DNA of 64,000 nt from Mallotus nudiflorus (Eukaryota; Streptophyta; Magnoliopsida; Malpighiales; Euphorbiaceae), in contig CANTUR010000126.1 of NCBI GenBank assembly GCA_947683625.1, positions 2,046,001 to 2,110,000 on the forward strand, given 5' to 3'. Shown piece after piece: positions 1 to 11,779 of this stretch. Made by a program: the position numbers and the translations under genes. Below the pieces are notes generated by a model that was given only the letters and a program-made list of their open reading frames with translations, did no database searches and had not been told where the DNA came from. The stretch's first letter is position 1, and each line of letters opens with the position of its first letter.

Positions 1-610
1 TGGTGATTAACCATGTGACAACCTTTGTGACTTATCAATCTATCTTTTAGATAGTATATTGTGGCATCTTTTTAATAACCTTTTTTGCTTGTTTGTTATT
101 ATTCAAAAGGTTAAAGTTTTGATATAGCTTTGGTTGTTTGGACTAACTAAACATGAGGTGAAGGTTCTCTATGTCTGAATTGGTACTTGATTTGAACTTT
201 CCTTGAGAGCATGAGTTTGGGTTCATGTTGAACGGGTTCCTAAAGCAGGTCGTCTAGTGGATTTTTACACTCAGTGCATCAACCTAAAATCAAATTCATT
301 AACCTTGGATAAACCCAATGTACATTAGGGATGTTATACAAATTAACCCATTGTTAAACATCAAGGTTGTCTGTTGCATTATAAATGTGTTTACAACTAA
401 TATGGAAAAAAAATTATAATAATTTATCACTTAGTTTGAAAAAAGAAAAAAAGAAAAAATTCTCAATATTATTTATACCTTAGTTTAAAATTGAACATAT
501 CTTTCACAAATTGTCTTCCAACTCTTCAGATTATGTCAACCATCAACTCTTTAGGTATATTGTATAGGAAAGTTACTGGAATATCTATGTTTTTCAACTT
601 ATCTATAGCC

Positions 611-663
<53 letters not shown>

Positions 664-974
664 GAAGTTAAATCGACGTGATTGTTAACGCACATACTTT
701 TAATTAAAATCAACAACATATACATAAAACTTATTATTCAATATTTGTTTCCATCTTTATTAAAATGAAATAATTTGAAATAAAAAATGATATTCTAGAT
801 TTTTGGTGAATTCAACCATTTAATTTCATGTTGTCAATAAATTAAAAGTTAATTTAATTCCAAAACTTCATATATTTAATTCCAAACTTAAGAACTTAAT
901 TTTATACATTATGTGACAATATCACATGATAAGTCATAATGCACTTAGATGACCACTTGTTTTATTCAACATAC
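1..974. other. AT-rich intergenic sequence, no gene seen
   Basis: No coding pattern, splice structure or RNA gene is recognisable. The only distinct structure is an AT dinucleotide run, listed separately. Confidence 0.6.
613..658. repeat. (AT)n microsatellite
   Basis: About 46 bp of uninterrupted alternating TA. It generates a spurious open frame with repeated Ile-Tyr across it. Confidence 0.95.
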
Positions 975-977
975 TTA

Positions 978-1583
978 AGGGGTTGTTTGTTTGATAAAAA
1001 AATGATGATGGGAATTGGAATTAGAATTAGAAAAAGCCATTATGATTCCTAGTTTTTGGTTGACTAAAATTGATGTGAGAATGAGAATGTGATTCTGCCA
1101 TTAATGGGAATCATCATTCCCCTCTTGTCCTTAAGGAATGACTTGATTCCCTTGTGAATCAAGTTAAATCAATTATAAATTGGTCAAATAGTTAAATATT
1201 AACATTTATTTTTAAAATTTATAAATGAAACATATAAATTAATAAAAATATGCATTAAATGTTTGAATAAAAATATTAATCAAAAGTATTATAATTTTTT
1301 TAAAAAAATTATAATAATATTTTTAAAAATAAATATTTTATAATGAATAATATAATATTAATTTTTAATAATTAAAAATAATTATAATGTTAATTTTTAT
1401 ATTAAAAATAATTACAAACATATTTTTTCATAAATGAAATTTCAGTTGTTAAATGATATTTGATTATCATTCCTATTGCTATTTCCTAGTGAAACCAAGC
1501 ACCTTTTTCAAATTTCCATTCCCTTTCCCATTCTTTCCCATTCTGATTCTAATTCCGATTTTGGAGTATGAACCAAACACTGT
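978..1583. mobile_element. Tourist-like (PIF/Harbinger-type) MITE
   Basis: A 606-bp AT-rich element without coding capacity. Its ends are imperfect inverted repeats. The left end reads AGGGGTTGTTTGTTTGAT and the reverse complement of the right end reads ACAGTGTTTGGTTCAT. Purine-rich GGGAATTGGAATTAG-type motifs follow each end. Both ends are flanked by TTA (975-977 and 1584-1586), the 3-bp target duplication typical of PIF/Harbinger MITEs. GTGTTTGGTT-type termini are common in plant Tourist elements. The inverted repeats are imperfect, so this is an old copy. Confidence 0.75.
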
Positions 1584-1586
1584 TTA

Positions 1587-2365
1587 CTGGATATAATACA
1601 TTGACCTTTTGTTAACCACTTGTTTTATTCACTATCATTGTTATTTATTATTGTAATTTTATTAAGAATGTTAATGTATGAATGCATGGTGAAATTGCCA
1701 ATACTATATAAATGTTTTTTGAATATTATATTACATGGTGAACTTATTTTACCATATAACATTCACTATCCTTGTAAATTGTTATTGCAAAAATCTAATT
1801 AAGTTTTATTGTTATTGAACCTATTGGTGAAGCAATATTTTGAAAAATGAAAAAAAAGGAATATACCAATATTGGTGAAGCGCTACTTTGTAAATTGTAA
1901 ACATTAATTACAATATATAACAACATAAGTGATATTAATGAGGTCTTCGAAGTAAGGCGCTCGAATGAAGTAAGATTGATGTTACTAAGTGTAAGATAAG
2001 TGATATACACAACTTAATTATCCTCGATTAATGACGAGATGATTATTATGGATAATAATGCCAATTGTGATGTCGGTTGAAAGGTTTCTTTCTATATTGA
2101 ACATACTAAACTTGATTACACTTTCATCATGCATTTTTATCTACACTTGTAAACTAAAGTAGACTAATTATTATACATGGCCTATTGAAACTAGCCATAG
2201 TAACAAATTAAACCAATTGATTTGTGAACTTAGTTGGAAATTACATTACTCACCGACAAATTTGTTTTTGAAATCATTTTTAAATTAGTAATCATTATAC
2301 TAATTTGTTTAATGAAATGAATATAAAATCATAACTCTTTATTAATTCACTTAATACCAACAATT
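1587..2365. other. Intergenic sequence, no gene seen
   Basis: AT-rich DNA. A minus-strand open frame at 1795-2010 has no recognisable domain and is not supported. The right edge runs into the degenerate 3' part of the first F-box copy. Confidence 0.5.
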
Positions 2366-2369
2366 AATT

Positions 2370-3212
2370 CAATTACAAACAAATAAAACTTCAGGGTGAT
2401 AGCTACAATCGATGTAGTTGATCACTTTATTACAGTGATGTGGTTGAACCCATCCATAATGCAAGTGGTGCAACTTTTTAGGACACTTTTTTTTCTAGTA
2501 CTAATGTGCCCATGACCCAAACCCTACAAAGTATTTCAACAAATTGTAACCTGCATTCTATAAACTAGTTCATTTGTTTCATAATTTAAACAAGTCTTGT
2601 ACTTTGCTCTTCCTCATCTTTGTTACCACTACATAATAAAATAACACTGAGAATATAACATTCTCAATAATTTCCTCCTACTGTAGCCTACTGCAATAGC
2701 ATACAACCTGACATCATGTCAAGATGTATGCTGAAGCACTTCTCCTAAAAAGAAAACAAATTATTAAAATTTAAGGTTACATTGTTATCTTTAAAAAAAC
2801 AAAATTTGACCTCATTTCTTTATTTATTGCTTACCACCCCTTCCTTGTACTATGACTCTATATTTTCAAACCTTGCACATCTTCTTAAAAAGATGAACAT
2901 CAATTGTGGAAAAATCCACCATTTACCAGGCAGGCAATCTATATTAGCTTGCTTGTAAACTTTTGGTCATTTTAATGCCTCTTGAAAAGCCTTACAATTG
3001 AAAGAACAAGAAAAATATAATATTAAGTAATAAACTAGGATAATGAAAATAAACAAAACTAGTATTCACTACATATACCATAGTTTCAAATTGAACAATT
3101 CTCTTGCTGAAAGTACTCCCACTTTAGATATTATCTCCACCAACAAATGTTCTGGTACATCATGGATGGATGTCACTAGAGTATATGTGGTTTTGTTATT
3201 CTTAATATCCAT
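2370..3212 (-). pseudogene. F-box gene relic, At2g35280-like family, copy 1
   Basis: Exon 1 (3212 down to 3079) is open for 44 codons. It begins MDIKNNKT and contains the F-box core VTSIHDVPEHLLVEIIS followed by ELFNLKLW, ending at a GT donor. Exon 2 (about 2990-2830) carries the CK-FQEA and KWWIFPQ block conserved in this family, but with in-frame stops (ALK-stop, IES-stop). Exon 3 (about 2700-2600) contains CYILSVILLCSGNKDEEE after a stop. A Cys/His-rich tail lies near 2400-2500. Plant F-box proteins of this type act as substrate adaptors of SCF ubiquitin ligases. This copy is broken. The assignment rests on motif order and similarity to the two other copies in the window. Confidence 0.7.
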
Positions 3213-3675
3213 TTTCTTATGCTTTTTATCATAGAAAAGGTAGATAAAATTTTTTTAGTTAGTGTGAGTTACAAAGGAGAATAGTAACTCCAATTTAGAG
3301 GTGAATATGATGTTAATTCATACTAATCAATTGAAGTGGAATTGACATTATTCATATAAGCTTCTTTTTAACTTTAGCTCCGGTGTGGAACATGTACAAT
3401 GTATATGCAATAAGTAATTCAAATATTAATTAATTAATTATGTACAACATTGCCATGTAATTGCACAAATTAAAATTAGAGTACGAAAATAATCCCCAAA
3501 TGTTATATGTGATTGCATTTTTTTTTGCATTTTGTTTATGGTTAACAATTTTATTTGTGTGTTACCCACGTAATTATTTGCATTTTGTTGTCCACATATT
3601 GGTACCTCTCAATGGAATTAGCATCAATTATGCTTATAATACTTACTTATATACAAAATTGATGTGTGTGTGTGG

Positions 3676-3721
<46 letters not shown>

Positions 3722-5280
3722 AATTATATTATAAACCAAGCTTCAATGTCAAATTAACATTATTCTACATGAACACACAAATAAACTTTAATGTCACATC
3801 ATTAATGTTAATGTGATCTTTGAAATTAACATTAACATTTTAAATGTTTCAATGTCAATGTCAATGTCATCTATGAAATTAAAAGTAATGTACCTGCATG
3901 GGTTACTTTGTAAACTTGTTTATCACAATGGTGCATGAATATTCCTTCTATTGACAAAAAATCATAGCAATGCTATTAAAACATTAATATTTTATATGAT
4001 AATTATAATCATAAATTTATTTGCATATATTTCATATTGAACGTAATTCAACACAAGTGATATTCACCATACTTGGGGATTTTATTCCCTAGTGCAAGCC
4101 ATAAAAATTCAAATTACAAAGTTTTATTATAAGCTAATGTTTTAGCCATATGTCAAAAGTCACTTAAAGTTCACAACTGTATTCGATGACCATTTATTTA
4201 TTAGCAGTTTAAAATACAAATTCATTATAAATAACCACTGCTTTGCACTAAAATGAACTTTATATAAACCGCCTTAGTGAAACTAAGTAACTCACTTTCC
4301 CCAAGCAACTCACTTTCATTCTCCATAAAAAAAACACTATCTACTAGTGTCCTTCATTTTCGTTCATCACTGGTTGGATCATATCCAAAATGGAAAACCA
4401 CTTGTGATTCATTACAATCATTGAATGTTTTGTCAAACCATTATCATGACAACATGACATAAGCTGTGAGTATATTATAGCAATCATTTTTTATTTTATT
4501 TTTCATATTGCAATGAATATACTTTTTTCAAACATTTTAATTTATTGATTTTTCTTGACATATTAAGAAAGGGTACTTGATTACTGCTTGCAAAGTTTAG
4601 GCGAACCACTTGCAAAAATGGTTATGCTTAAAGTAACATATTCTAGACCATACCATTTATGTCAAGTAAGAGTCCATACCAATAACGTCTCCTGGGGCAA
4701 GAACATTCTTGCCGATGGTATTGTTGAAGTGTTCAACAACTATAAGATTAACATTAATGTTTTGATGTATTTCTAGATACGTACACCATGGATCATTGAC
4801 TTTAGTGTAGTTTCAACGATAATGGGGAGGAGATACATTATGGGACTTCACCTCATGGTGAAACAGAACCCATCCATCTCCACCATTGAGATTAGGAGGT
4901 TCGTCGTAGCTAGTAAGTTCTATGAATGACTCTAGCAATAAGAACTTTTAGCTTTGCTATTTTAATTACTTTATGTCAATAGAGTTACCTTTTTTCCACC
5001 ATAGTGTTAGTTTTATGTTTCAAGTGAAGTGTTATTTTTATGTGTTTTTATTATGTGAATTTTTTTTATTTGTGATATAATATATAAGTTGCATTAACAT
5101 TGTCCCTATTTATAAGTTATATACTTGTCAAATGTGAATTCAATTTAATTGCATTTGTTAACAACACACCATCACTCTAATAGCCCTTAAAGTATAAATT
5201 TAAATTTCACTATTGATTATCTCATTAAGCCTATAAGGAATTATGTTTAGTGAATCAAATGATGAACAAGTATAAGTTCT
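3213..5280. other. Intergenic sequence between F-box relics
   Basis: AT-rich with a TG/TA microsatellite. A 62-residue open frame at 4588-4776 and an in-frame stretch near 4826-4930 look less random than the surroundings, but match no family I can name. No gene is called. Confidence 0.45.
3663..3718. repeat. Compound (TG)n(TA)n microsatellite
   Basis: Six TG repeats are followed by about 40 bp of alternating TA. Confidence 0.95.
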
Positions 5281-5659
5281 ATCATGCATATATCTTGGTG
5301 AAATTGTATTTTATTATTTTGAAGGTGAATTAATGAAGTGATAATTAAAACTTTATAACATTTTAGCCTTACGATATTATAAGGTGGTGTAGTATAAAGT
5401 AGAGATGTTGGGAACAAGTCATTTTAGGGAACATCAAAATCTATAATAATAGATTGAAGGTAAATTAAGAAAATAGCTTGGTGAAATGCATTCAAATTTC
5501 ATTATGACATCTATTGGTTGTTGAGATAATTAGGCTAGTTAAATCAAATTAAAATTTGGAATTCATTATTAATTTTCCACTACTAAAATTAAGTCTCCAC
5601 TTGCACAACAAAAATTGCCATCTATAAAATTTCAATTTCTCTAGTTAATCACTTGCAAC

Positions 5660-6521
5660 CTACCAAATTACAAACATAAATAATTTCATAACAACAAATG
5701 TACTCAATATAATTTATGACTTCTTGATCGTCAACCCAATATAGCCAAGCAAAGTGCAATTGGTTTTTAAAATGAGGGCAATTATTTTTTTTAGGTTTTA
5801 ATAGCCCCTTCACACGTATCCTTCAGAGCATTTGAGAACATTTTCCCCTGCTTTCTTTAATTTTTTTTTCATGCACAACATAGCTTCGACAAGTCTTTTT
5901 CCCTCTTCTTCATCTTTAACATTACCATTGCACAAAAAAATTACACCAAGAATATAACAAGTTCTGTAATTTCCTGATGTAAAAGCCTGAGTAAGGTGTT
6001 GACGGCTAAACTCCATATTTTGGGATTTGCTGAAGTACTCTTCCTATCCAGTTACAAAAAATTAGAACAAATCCTATATAAATATTTATATTGTTTACAA
6101 TTGCTAACTCATGCATCATAAGATACAAAATCTACACACCAGCCCTTTCTAATATAGTGCTTATGGATTTCCAAACCTCAAATATCTTTGTAAAAATAGT
6201 GACAAAGATTTAGGATGAATCCACCATCTTGATGTAAAGTTTTTCAAATTTTCCTTTTTGTACACATTTGGGTACTCAGATACTCCATAAAATTCCTTAC
6301 AACTATGAGTTGACAATACTTTAATAAGTAATTAAAAAATTCAAAATAAAATAAAATCTAACATATTGTGCTTACCATAATTTAATGTTGAACAAATCTT
6401 TGATAGAATATGATCCCACTCTACCAATTATGTCCACTAAAACATCATAGGGTATATCTTGTATGGATGTCACCGGATTGCATATTTTTTTCTTTCTTAA
6501 TTTATCAATGCTCAGAGACAT
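5660..6521 (-). pseudogene. F-box gene relic, At2g35280-like family, copy 2 (best preserved)
   Basis: Exon 1 (6521-6376, 48 codons plus 2 nt) is fully open. It starts MSLSIDKLRKKKICN and contains the F-box core VTSIQDIPYDVLVDIIGRV followed by KDLFNIKL, ending in a GTAAG donor. A TAG acceptor near 6311 gives an in-frame CCKEFYGVSEYPNVYKKENL and then SRWWIHPKSLSLFLQRYLRF. Two in-frame stops follow (GNP-stop-ALY-stop-KG). The last exon is open from about 6016 to 5810 (CYILGVIFLCNGN, then KDEEEGKRLVEAM). A Cys/His tail (NNCPHF, WLYWVDDQEVINYIEY) continues to about 5660 in another frame. The family is an SCF substrate adaptor. This copy is probably dead, although exon 1 alone could be translated. 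Confidence 0.75.
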
Positions 6522-7319
6522 AATGAATAAAAATCAAACAAATGATTATTTAACATAATATATAAGACGATTGAGAAGAAAGAGAAGTTTTTTATTGATA
6601 ATGCTTACACATTTGTATTTGGAGTTAACTTTAAAATTACCAAATCATTAAATAAGAAGTGGAACCTTTCTATAAAAAAAACTTAATAAAAGTAGTGGAA
6701 CCATCGCGGTGCCAATACACATCGTTTCATTATGGCATACCAATATGAATCATTTCATTAATATGACCCTATCAATATGAATATAGTGAACAAATTTAAG
6801 TTTTGCCATTCGTATATCTTCGTGAAATAGTTTTTTTTTTCAAACAGTGAATCAATAAAGTGATAATTATAACTTTACAACATTTTAGCACTATGAATTA
6901 TAAAAGTGAAGAATAAGGTAGTCATTTTAGGGAACATCACCATGGATCATGACGTTTTCTAGTTCTATATCATGGTGAAATAATATTTTCCTTTCTTCAA
7001 ACAGTGCAAAAAATAACTTCTTATTAGTTGTCCCAATAAAATCTGTCAACTTTATATCTGGAGATTATTATAAATTGAAATATAAAGAGAGTGATTAAAA
7101 TGAATATTATAGAATAAAAAATGAGTAAGATTCATTATTTAGAAAATTGCTTGGTGAAACATTTATTAAGCAAAAAAATTACATCAGTTTTTTATTAAAA
7201 TCAATGGGCTAATGAAATCAGTTTATAATATGGAATTCATCATCAATTTTTCACTAATGAAATCAAGTTTCCACTGTAGTACAAAAATTTCCATTTACCA
7301 AATTACAATGTTTGTAATT

Positions 7320-8202
7320 ATTCACTTCCAACCTAATTGGCAACAAACACAAATAACTTCACAGCAACAAATGCACTTGATACATTTCATGATTTCTTGA
7401 TCATCAACCCAATATAGCCATGTAAAGTGTATGGTTCTTACTACAAGGGCAATTATTCTTTTTAGATTTTAATTGCCCCTTCACACATATGCTTCTGGTC
7501 AATTGACAAAATTTCAACTTGCTTTATTTAATCTTATTCATGCGTAACACATCTTCAATAAGTCTTCTTCCCTCCTCTTCATCTTCAATGTTATCACTAC
7601 ACAACAAAATTACACTAAGAATATAATAAGCTTTGTAATTTCCTAATGCAGAAGCTTGAGAAAGGTGTCAATAGCCAGACTCCATGTTTTAGGATTTGTC
7701 GAAGCACTCTTCCTATCCAGTTACAAAATATTAATATAATTTTTTTGTAAATATTTATGTTGTTTACAATTTCTAACTCATGCATTATAAGATACATAAT
7801 ATACATACCACCCTTTTCGAATACAATGCTTCTAGATTTCAAAACCTCAAACAATTTCCTAAAAACAATGATAAAGATTTGGGATGAATCCACCCTCTTA
7901 ATGTATAGTTTTCTAAATTTTCCTTTCTGTATACCTACGGGTGCTCGGATACTCCATAAAATTTCTTACAATTATGAGTTGACATTATTTTTAATTAATA
8001 ATTATTAAAAATAAAAAAAAATCAAAATATAATCAAATATAACATATCATGCTTACCATACTTTCACATTGAACAAATCTCTCATAAAATATGATCCCAC
8101 TCTACCAATTATGTCCACCAAAACATCTTAGGGTACGTCTTGGATGGATGTCACCGAATTGCTTGTGTTTTTATTTCTCAGTTTCTTGATGATCAAGGAC
8201 AT
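7320..8202 (-). pseudogene. F-box gene relic, At2g35280-like family, copy 3
   Basis: Exon 1 (8202-8057) starts MSLIIKKLRNKNTSN and retains VTSIQDVP-stop-DVLVDIIGRVGS and RDLFNVKV before a GTAAG donor. There is one in-frame TAA inside the F-box. Exon 2 (about 7985-7800) and exon 3 (about 7700-7560) align in order with copy 2 but carry stops and frame changes. The tail near 7340-7440 encodes WLYWVDDQEIMKCIKCICC in one frame. The 92-residue open frame at 7615-7893 is a chance read-through of intron and exon. This is the downstream member of the 1.67-kb tandem duplication. Confidence 0.7.
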
Positions 8203-8410
8203 TATGAATAATAATTAAATAAACAAAAGATATAAAATGATTGATAAGAGAAATATATGATAATAATTAAACATTTATATTTTGAGTTTACTTTGGAATT
8301 ATAAAATCATTAATAAGAAGTGGAACCGTTGTGATGCCAATACGCATCATTTTATTAGTATGGAGATATAGTTTCAAAGCTAATTCATTATGGTAATACG
8401 CATCATTTCA

Positions 8411-9052
8411 TTGTTGACTAATTTTTCTTTGATTAACTTTTAATAAAGTTGCATGATGTCCATTTTTTTTGTTACCACTAAAAATAATGTTGAACAAACA
8501 AATAAAATCAATTCTTTTACATATAAGTTCAACTTGAAAATAATATGCTTACACAAATTAACATTAATTTGCTTCATGTAATTTTTTTCTATAATATGTT
8601 ATATGACAAATGCATCCCATTGTTACTAATAAAATCAATATTAATCTAAACAAGCATCAATGATATATAAAAAACATTTTACATTCAAACAAAATGTCAA
8701 TGTCTTTCTTTTTAAAATAACACCAATGTCCTTAATGTAAACTAACATCAATTGAAACATCTATTTACAAAAATGTTAAAGTTTAATTACATGCTAACAT
8801 GTGTATAATTTTAGTGAAAAACTAACTTAAAAAAAAATTTATAAACATGTTACCTTTAAACATAATATGAATGTCCTTCAATGAAATTTTCATTAATGAG
8901 ATGAATCTAAACTAACATTAATTGAAACATATGTTCGACCTTATAGTTAATGAAGTTAAATTACATGTTTAATATCATTGATAAAATATATATTACTTTA
9001 AACTTAAATCAATGATAAATTCACATGTTGCATATCATTTAACTATTTTTCA
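8411..9052. other. AT-rich intergenic sequence, no gene seen
   Basis: AT-rich DNA with recurring short AACATTAAT/CAATGT-type words. No coding pattern is visible. Confidence 0.5.
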
Positions 9053-10030
9053 ATTACATTGTTGAAATTGACATCTGCTTTCTTGGTTTCCCCTACTTTT
9101 ATTTGAAATATGTATTCAAATTCATGTTAAAGACCTTAATTAATCTACTTTCTTGGTTTCCCCTACCATAAATTTATGTATTATTATGTCTGACTATGCC
9201 CATGTATGTGTAACAATCTTGGTGAAGCATCTTTGCGTTTGTTATAAAACAATAATCTATAGTGAATTCATTTGTGCAATTTATTGCACTACATATAACT
9301 GCAATTACATATAAAAATTCCATTCAACTATTTATATGTTACACTCATAGCCAATTTTGGCCTATATATTATCTGTTAGCATCGTTGAGATCGTTATAAT
9401 TTGCAAAGATAGCTTGACTGCACACTACTTTACCACCATTAAAATTTGCAAAACTATATTGACTTCACATGTTACATTTATAAACAGTTATCCATTACAT
9501 TATTGAAATTGACATCTACTTGCATGGTTTCCCTTACCATAAATTGAAACATATATTTGAACAAAGTATTTGAAGTTAAATAGGATGTTATATTAATATC
9601 CTTGATGAATTATACATTAATATAAACTACCATGAATGATATATTCATATGTTACATTCATAAACTACTTTTAATTACATTATTAAAATTGACATCTACT
9701 TGCATGGTTTCCCTTACCATCAATTGAAACATGTATTCAAATTCATGTTAAAGACCTTAAAATTATTGCACCCATATATGTTTAACAATATTGGTGAAGC
9801 ATCGTTTAGTGTGTTAAAAAACAACAATCCTTGGTGAATTTAGTAGTGCAATTCATTTCACTATATAAAATTGCAATTATATATCAAAATTCCAATCAAA
9901 TGTTTATATGTTACAATCCTATCCAATTTTGGCCCATAAATTGTTCATTACCATCACTAAAATGGTTCAAATTTACAAAGTAGCTTGACTACACAATACT
10001 TCACCACTATTAAATAGCTACCTCTGCATT
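9053..10030. repeat. Diverged direct repeats in non-coding DNA
   Basis: A segment beginning TTGAAATTGACATCT, then TTGGTTTCCCCTACC, recurs near 9058, 9500 and 9683. The following roughly 270 bp is also duplicated (9195-9460 versus 9775-10015). Shared words include GGTGAAGCATC, ATATGTTACA and CAATTTTGGCC, and AAGATAGCTTGACTGCACA at 9408 against AAGTAGCTTGACTACACA. The repeats lie just 3' of the FRS relic. They may be untranslated or transposon-end DNA. No function is assigned. Confidence 0.6.
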
Positions 10031-10171
10031 GTCACAATATTTAAGTCCCCTGTCATTATTCTAATATAAAAATATATATAATAACAAATAAAATATGAAA
10101 ATAAGTTACATGGTATGAATTCATTATACCCAGTTATCATGAATAAAAGAAGGTACAACTAGTGGTCAATC

Positions 10172-10294
10172 TCATTGACCTATGCCCCCTAAACTGCCAC
10201 CTCTCCTACCACTACCTGTAATAATTTTTTGTTTTGGTCTTAATTTAGTATTTGTAGGCCTTCTTTGAGGAATAATGACATTTTAATTCCATAG
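10172..10294 (-). pseudogene. FRS/FAR1-like gene, C-terminal fragment cut off by the gypsy insertion
   Basis: On the minus strand this flank reads (after one in-frame TAA) NVIIPQRRPTNTKLRPKQK and ends GSLGGIGQ at a TGA (10172-10174). Basic tails of this kind are usual at the C-terminus of FAR1-related proteins. The frame at the right edge of the gypsy element (30,816 and up, minus strand) ends NANVAAQ and continues directly into this frame across a single copy of the 5-bp target duplication. This is therefore the missing end of the FRS pseudogene at 30,816-33,117, now 20.5 kb away. Confidence 0.65.
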
Positions 10295-10299
10295 TGGTG

Positions 10300-11643
10300 T
10301 GTTATAATGCAACATATCATAGTTCTTTAGTATGGTTATGCTTATTTTTCCTTAGTTTTAGCTTATATTTGTTTCATTATTGCATTACTATCTTCATCTT
10401 TGTTGTTCTTACTTTATTTTTGTGTTTTGCAGGTTCTTTTAAGCTTAATCCATACATAAAAGTGCATTTGAATGCTTTGGAATAAAGAAGGGTTCGAGAA
10501 AGGCCATGGTAAGGATTAAGCAGAGTGTGTTGACTTAGCACAATGGTGCTGAGTCAGAATAGAAAAGGATGGTGTTGAGTTACTCCTGACTTGGTACAGT
10601 AGTGTTGAGTTGTCCTTCACACCCTTTTATTATATCTTTTCATATTTACATCTATTTGGAGGAGCACGAACTAGGATGAAGGGAAGCCTATAAATACATG
10701 AACTTGGCTCTATTTTATGATGAAAAAACACTTAGTTATTATTTAGAAAATATTAGTATAAATTATGAGTTTTATTATTGAAGTATCAAGTGTTAAAAGA
10801 AATAGCCAAAAATTTCAAGGAAGAGATCAATAGGATCATTCAATACTAAGTAACTTCCTGAAGATCATTGAAAAGTTTATCAACCACAATTTTTTCTTCT
10901 TTTTTCTATTTAGTTGCTTGATGTTTAATTTACTTCCTTGTTTATGCTATATTTTGAATACTATGTATTTTGGCTAAGTCCTTATTATTAGAATTACATT
11001 GATGAATTAATCTATAAACCACATTTTTATCTTTATAATTCATGAATGGTTTACTTTCAATTGAGTTTCAAAATGTGTTATGTATGTTTGATCACCATAC
11101 ATAACTTGTCAATCAAATGTTCAGAATGAGAATTAAAGCATCTTGGTGGAAATGCAATTGAATTTATTTAAGGGTTAGGAAAGTACTTAGAGACCATAAA
11201 TCCACTTTAAAGGGTTTAAAAATTGGTTTGGAACTTAATCTTTTTATTTATCTCTATATTGTCATAAGAATGCTTGTCGACTTTAAATGAAAATAACTTT
11301 AATTGACAATGAGAGTTGCTCTTAAGGATTGTTGGCTAAATTCTCCAATCATTGCATATATTATTAATTGTTATAGTTCTTTGATTAATTCTGAATTGTA
11401 ATTCAAAAAATTGCTAATTGAATTTATCGTTAGATAATTTATATTAAATAAAGTAATAAATAATTCTTAGTAACTTTATATTGATTAAAATAATTCAATA
11501 GTTTTTCATATTTTAATATTTTGCCTATCCATCCAAGTATCTACTCAAGTATTATAAAATTGCTCTAAGACTCCCTAGTGTTTGACACCCTACTTACTCT
11601 ATACTTAGTCTTAGAGATTAGGGTATTAATTTGACTCGCATCA
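10300..11643 (+). repeat. 5' LTR of Athila-like element
   Basis: 1344 bp, TG...CA. It matches the two pieces of the 3' LTR (20366-20793 and 29903-30810). It contains a cluster of GTGCTGAGTC/TTGACTTAGCAC-type words near 10,525-10,615. The open frame at 10294-10485 is LTR sequence, not a gene. Confidence 0.9.
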
Positions 11644-11647
11644 AATT

Positions 11648-11667
11648 TTAGGGCCATTTTCAGGGAA
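11648..11667 (+). promoter_or_regulatory. Degenerate primer-binding site
   Basis: The sequence just after the LTR reads TTAGGGCCATTTTCAGGGAA. It resembles the GGCGCCGTTGCCGGGGA site (tRNA-Asp type) used by Athila and Tat elements, with several substitutions. Confidence 0.4.
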
Positions 11668-11779
11668 TTTTGTTTAGCATTTTTATTAATTTAGGGTAAA
11701 CAAAGGTTGTTTTAAGCCTTAATTTTATAATTGTTTTATAGTTTTATAATTTTTGCATTATGATTAAATGATTTTATTC

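Larger units (their letters stand above)
5280..8410. repeat. Tandem duplication, about 1.67-kb unit, carrying F-box copies 2 and 3
   Basis: Matching landmarks recur at a constant offset. The F-box start codons lie at 6521 and 8202 (1681 bp apart). The TTATGACTTCTTGATC-type block lies near 5716 and 7384 (1668 bp). The ATCATGGTGAAAT-type block lies near 5297 and 6966 (1669 bp). Order and orientation are conserved, so this is a direct duplication that has since diverged. Confidence 0.75.

Noticed and set aside
491..688. 65-residue open frame
   Set aside because: It is mostly an Ile-Tyr translation of an AT microsatellite.
4588..4930. A 62-residue open frame and following in-frame stretch that look slightly protein-like
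   Set aside because: No family, splice structure or repeat partner could be recognised; kept only as a note in the intergenic entry.
4600..5000. A possible additional F-box copy midway between copies 1 and 2
   Set aside because: Spacing suggests one, but no F-box motif or exon block could be read in any frame there.
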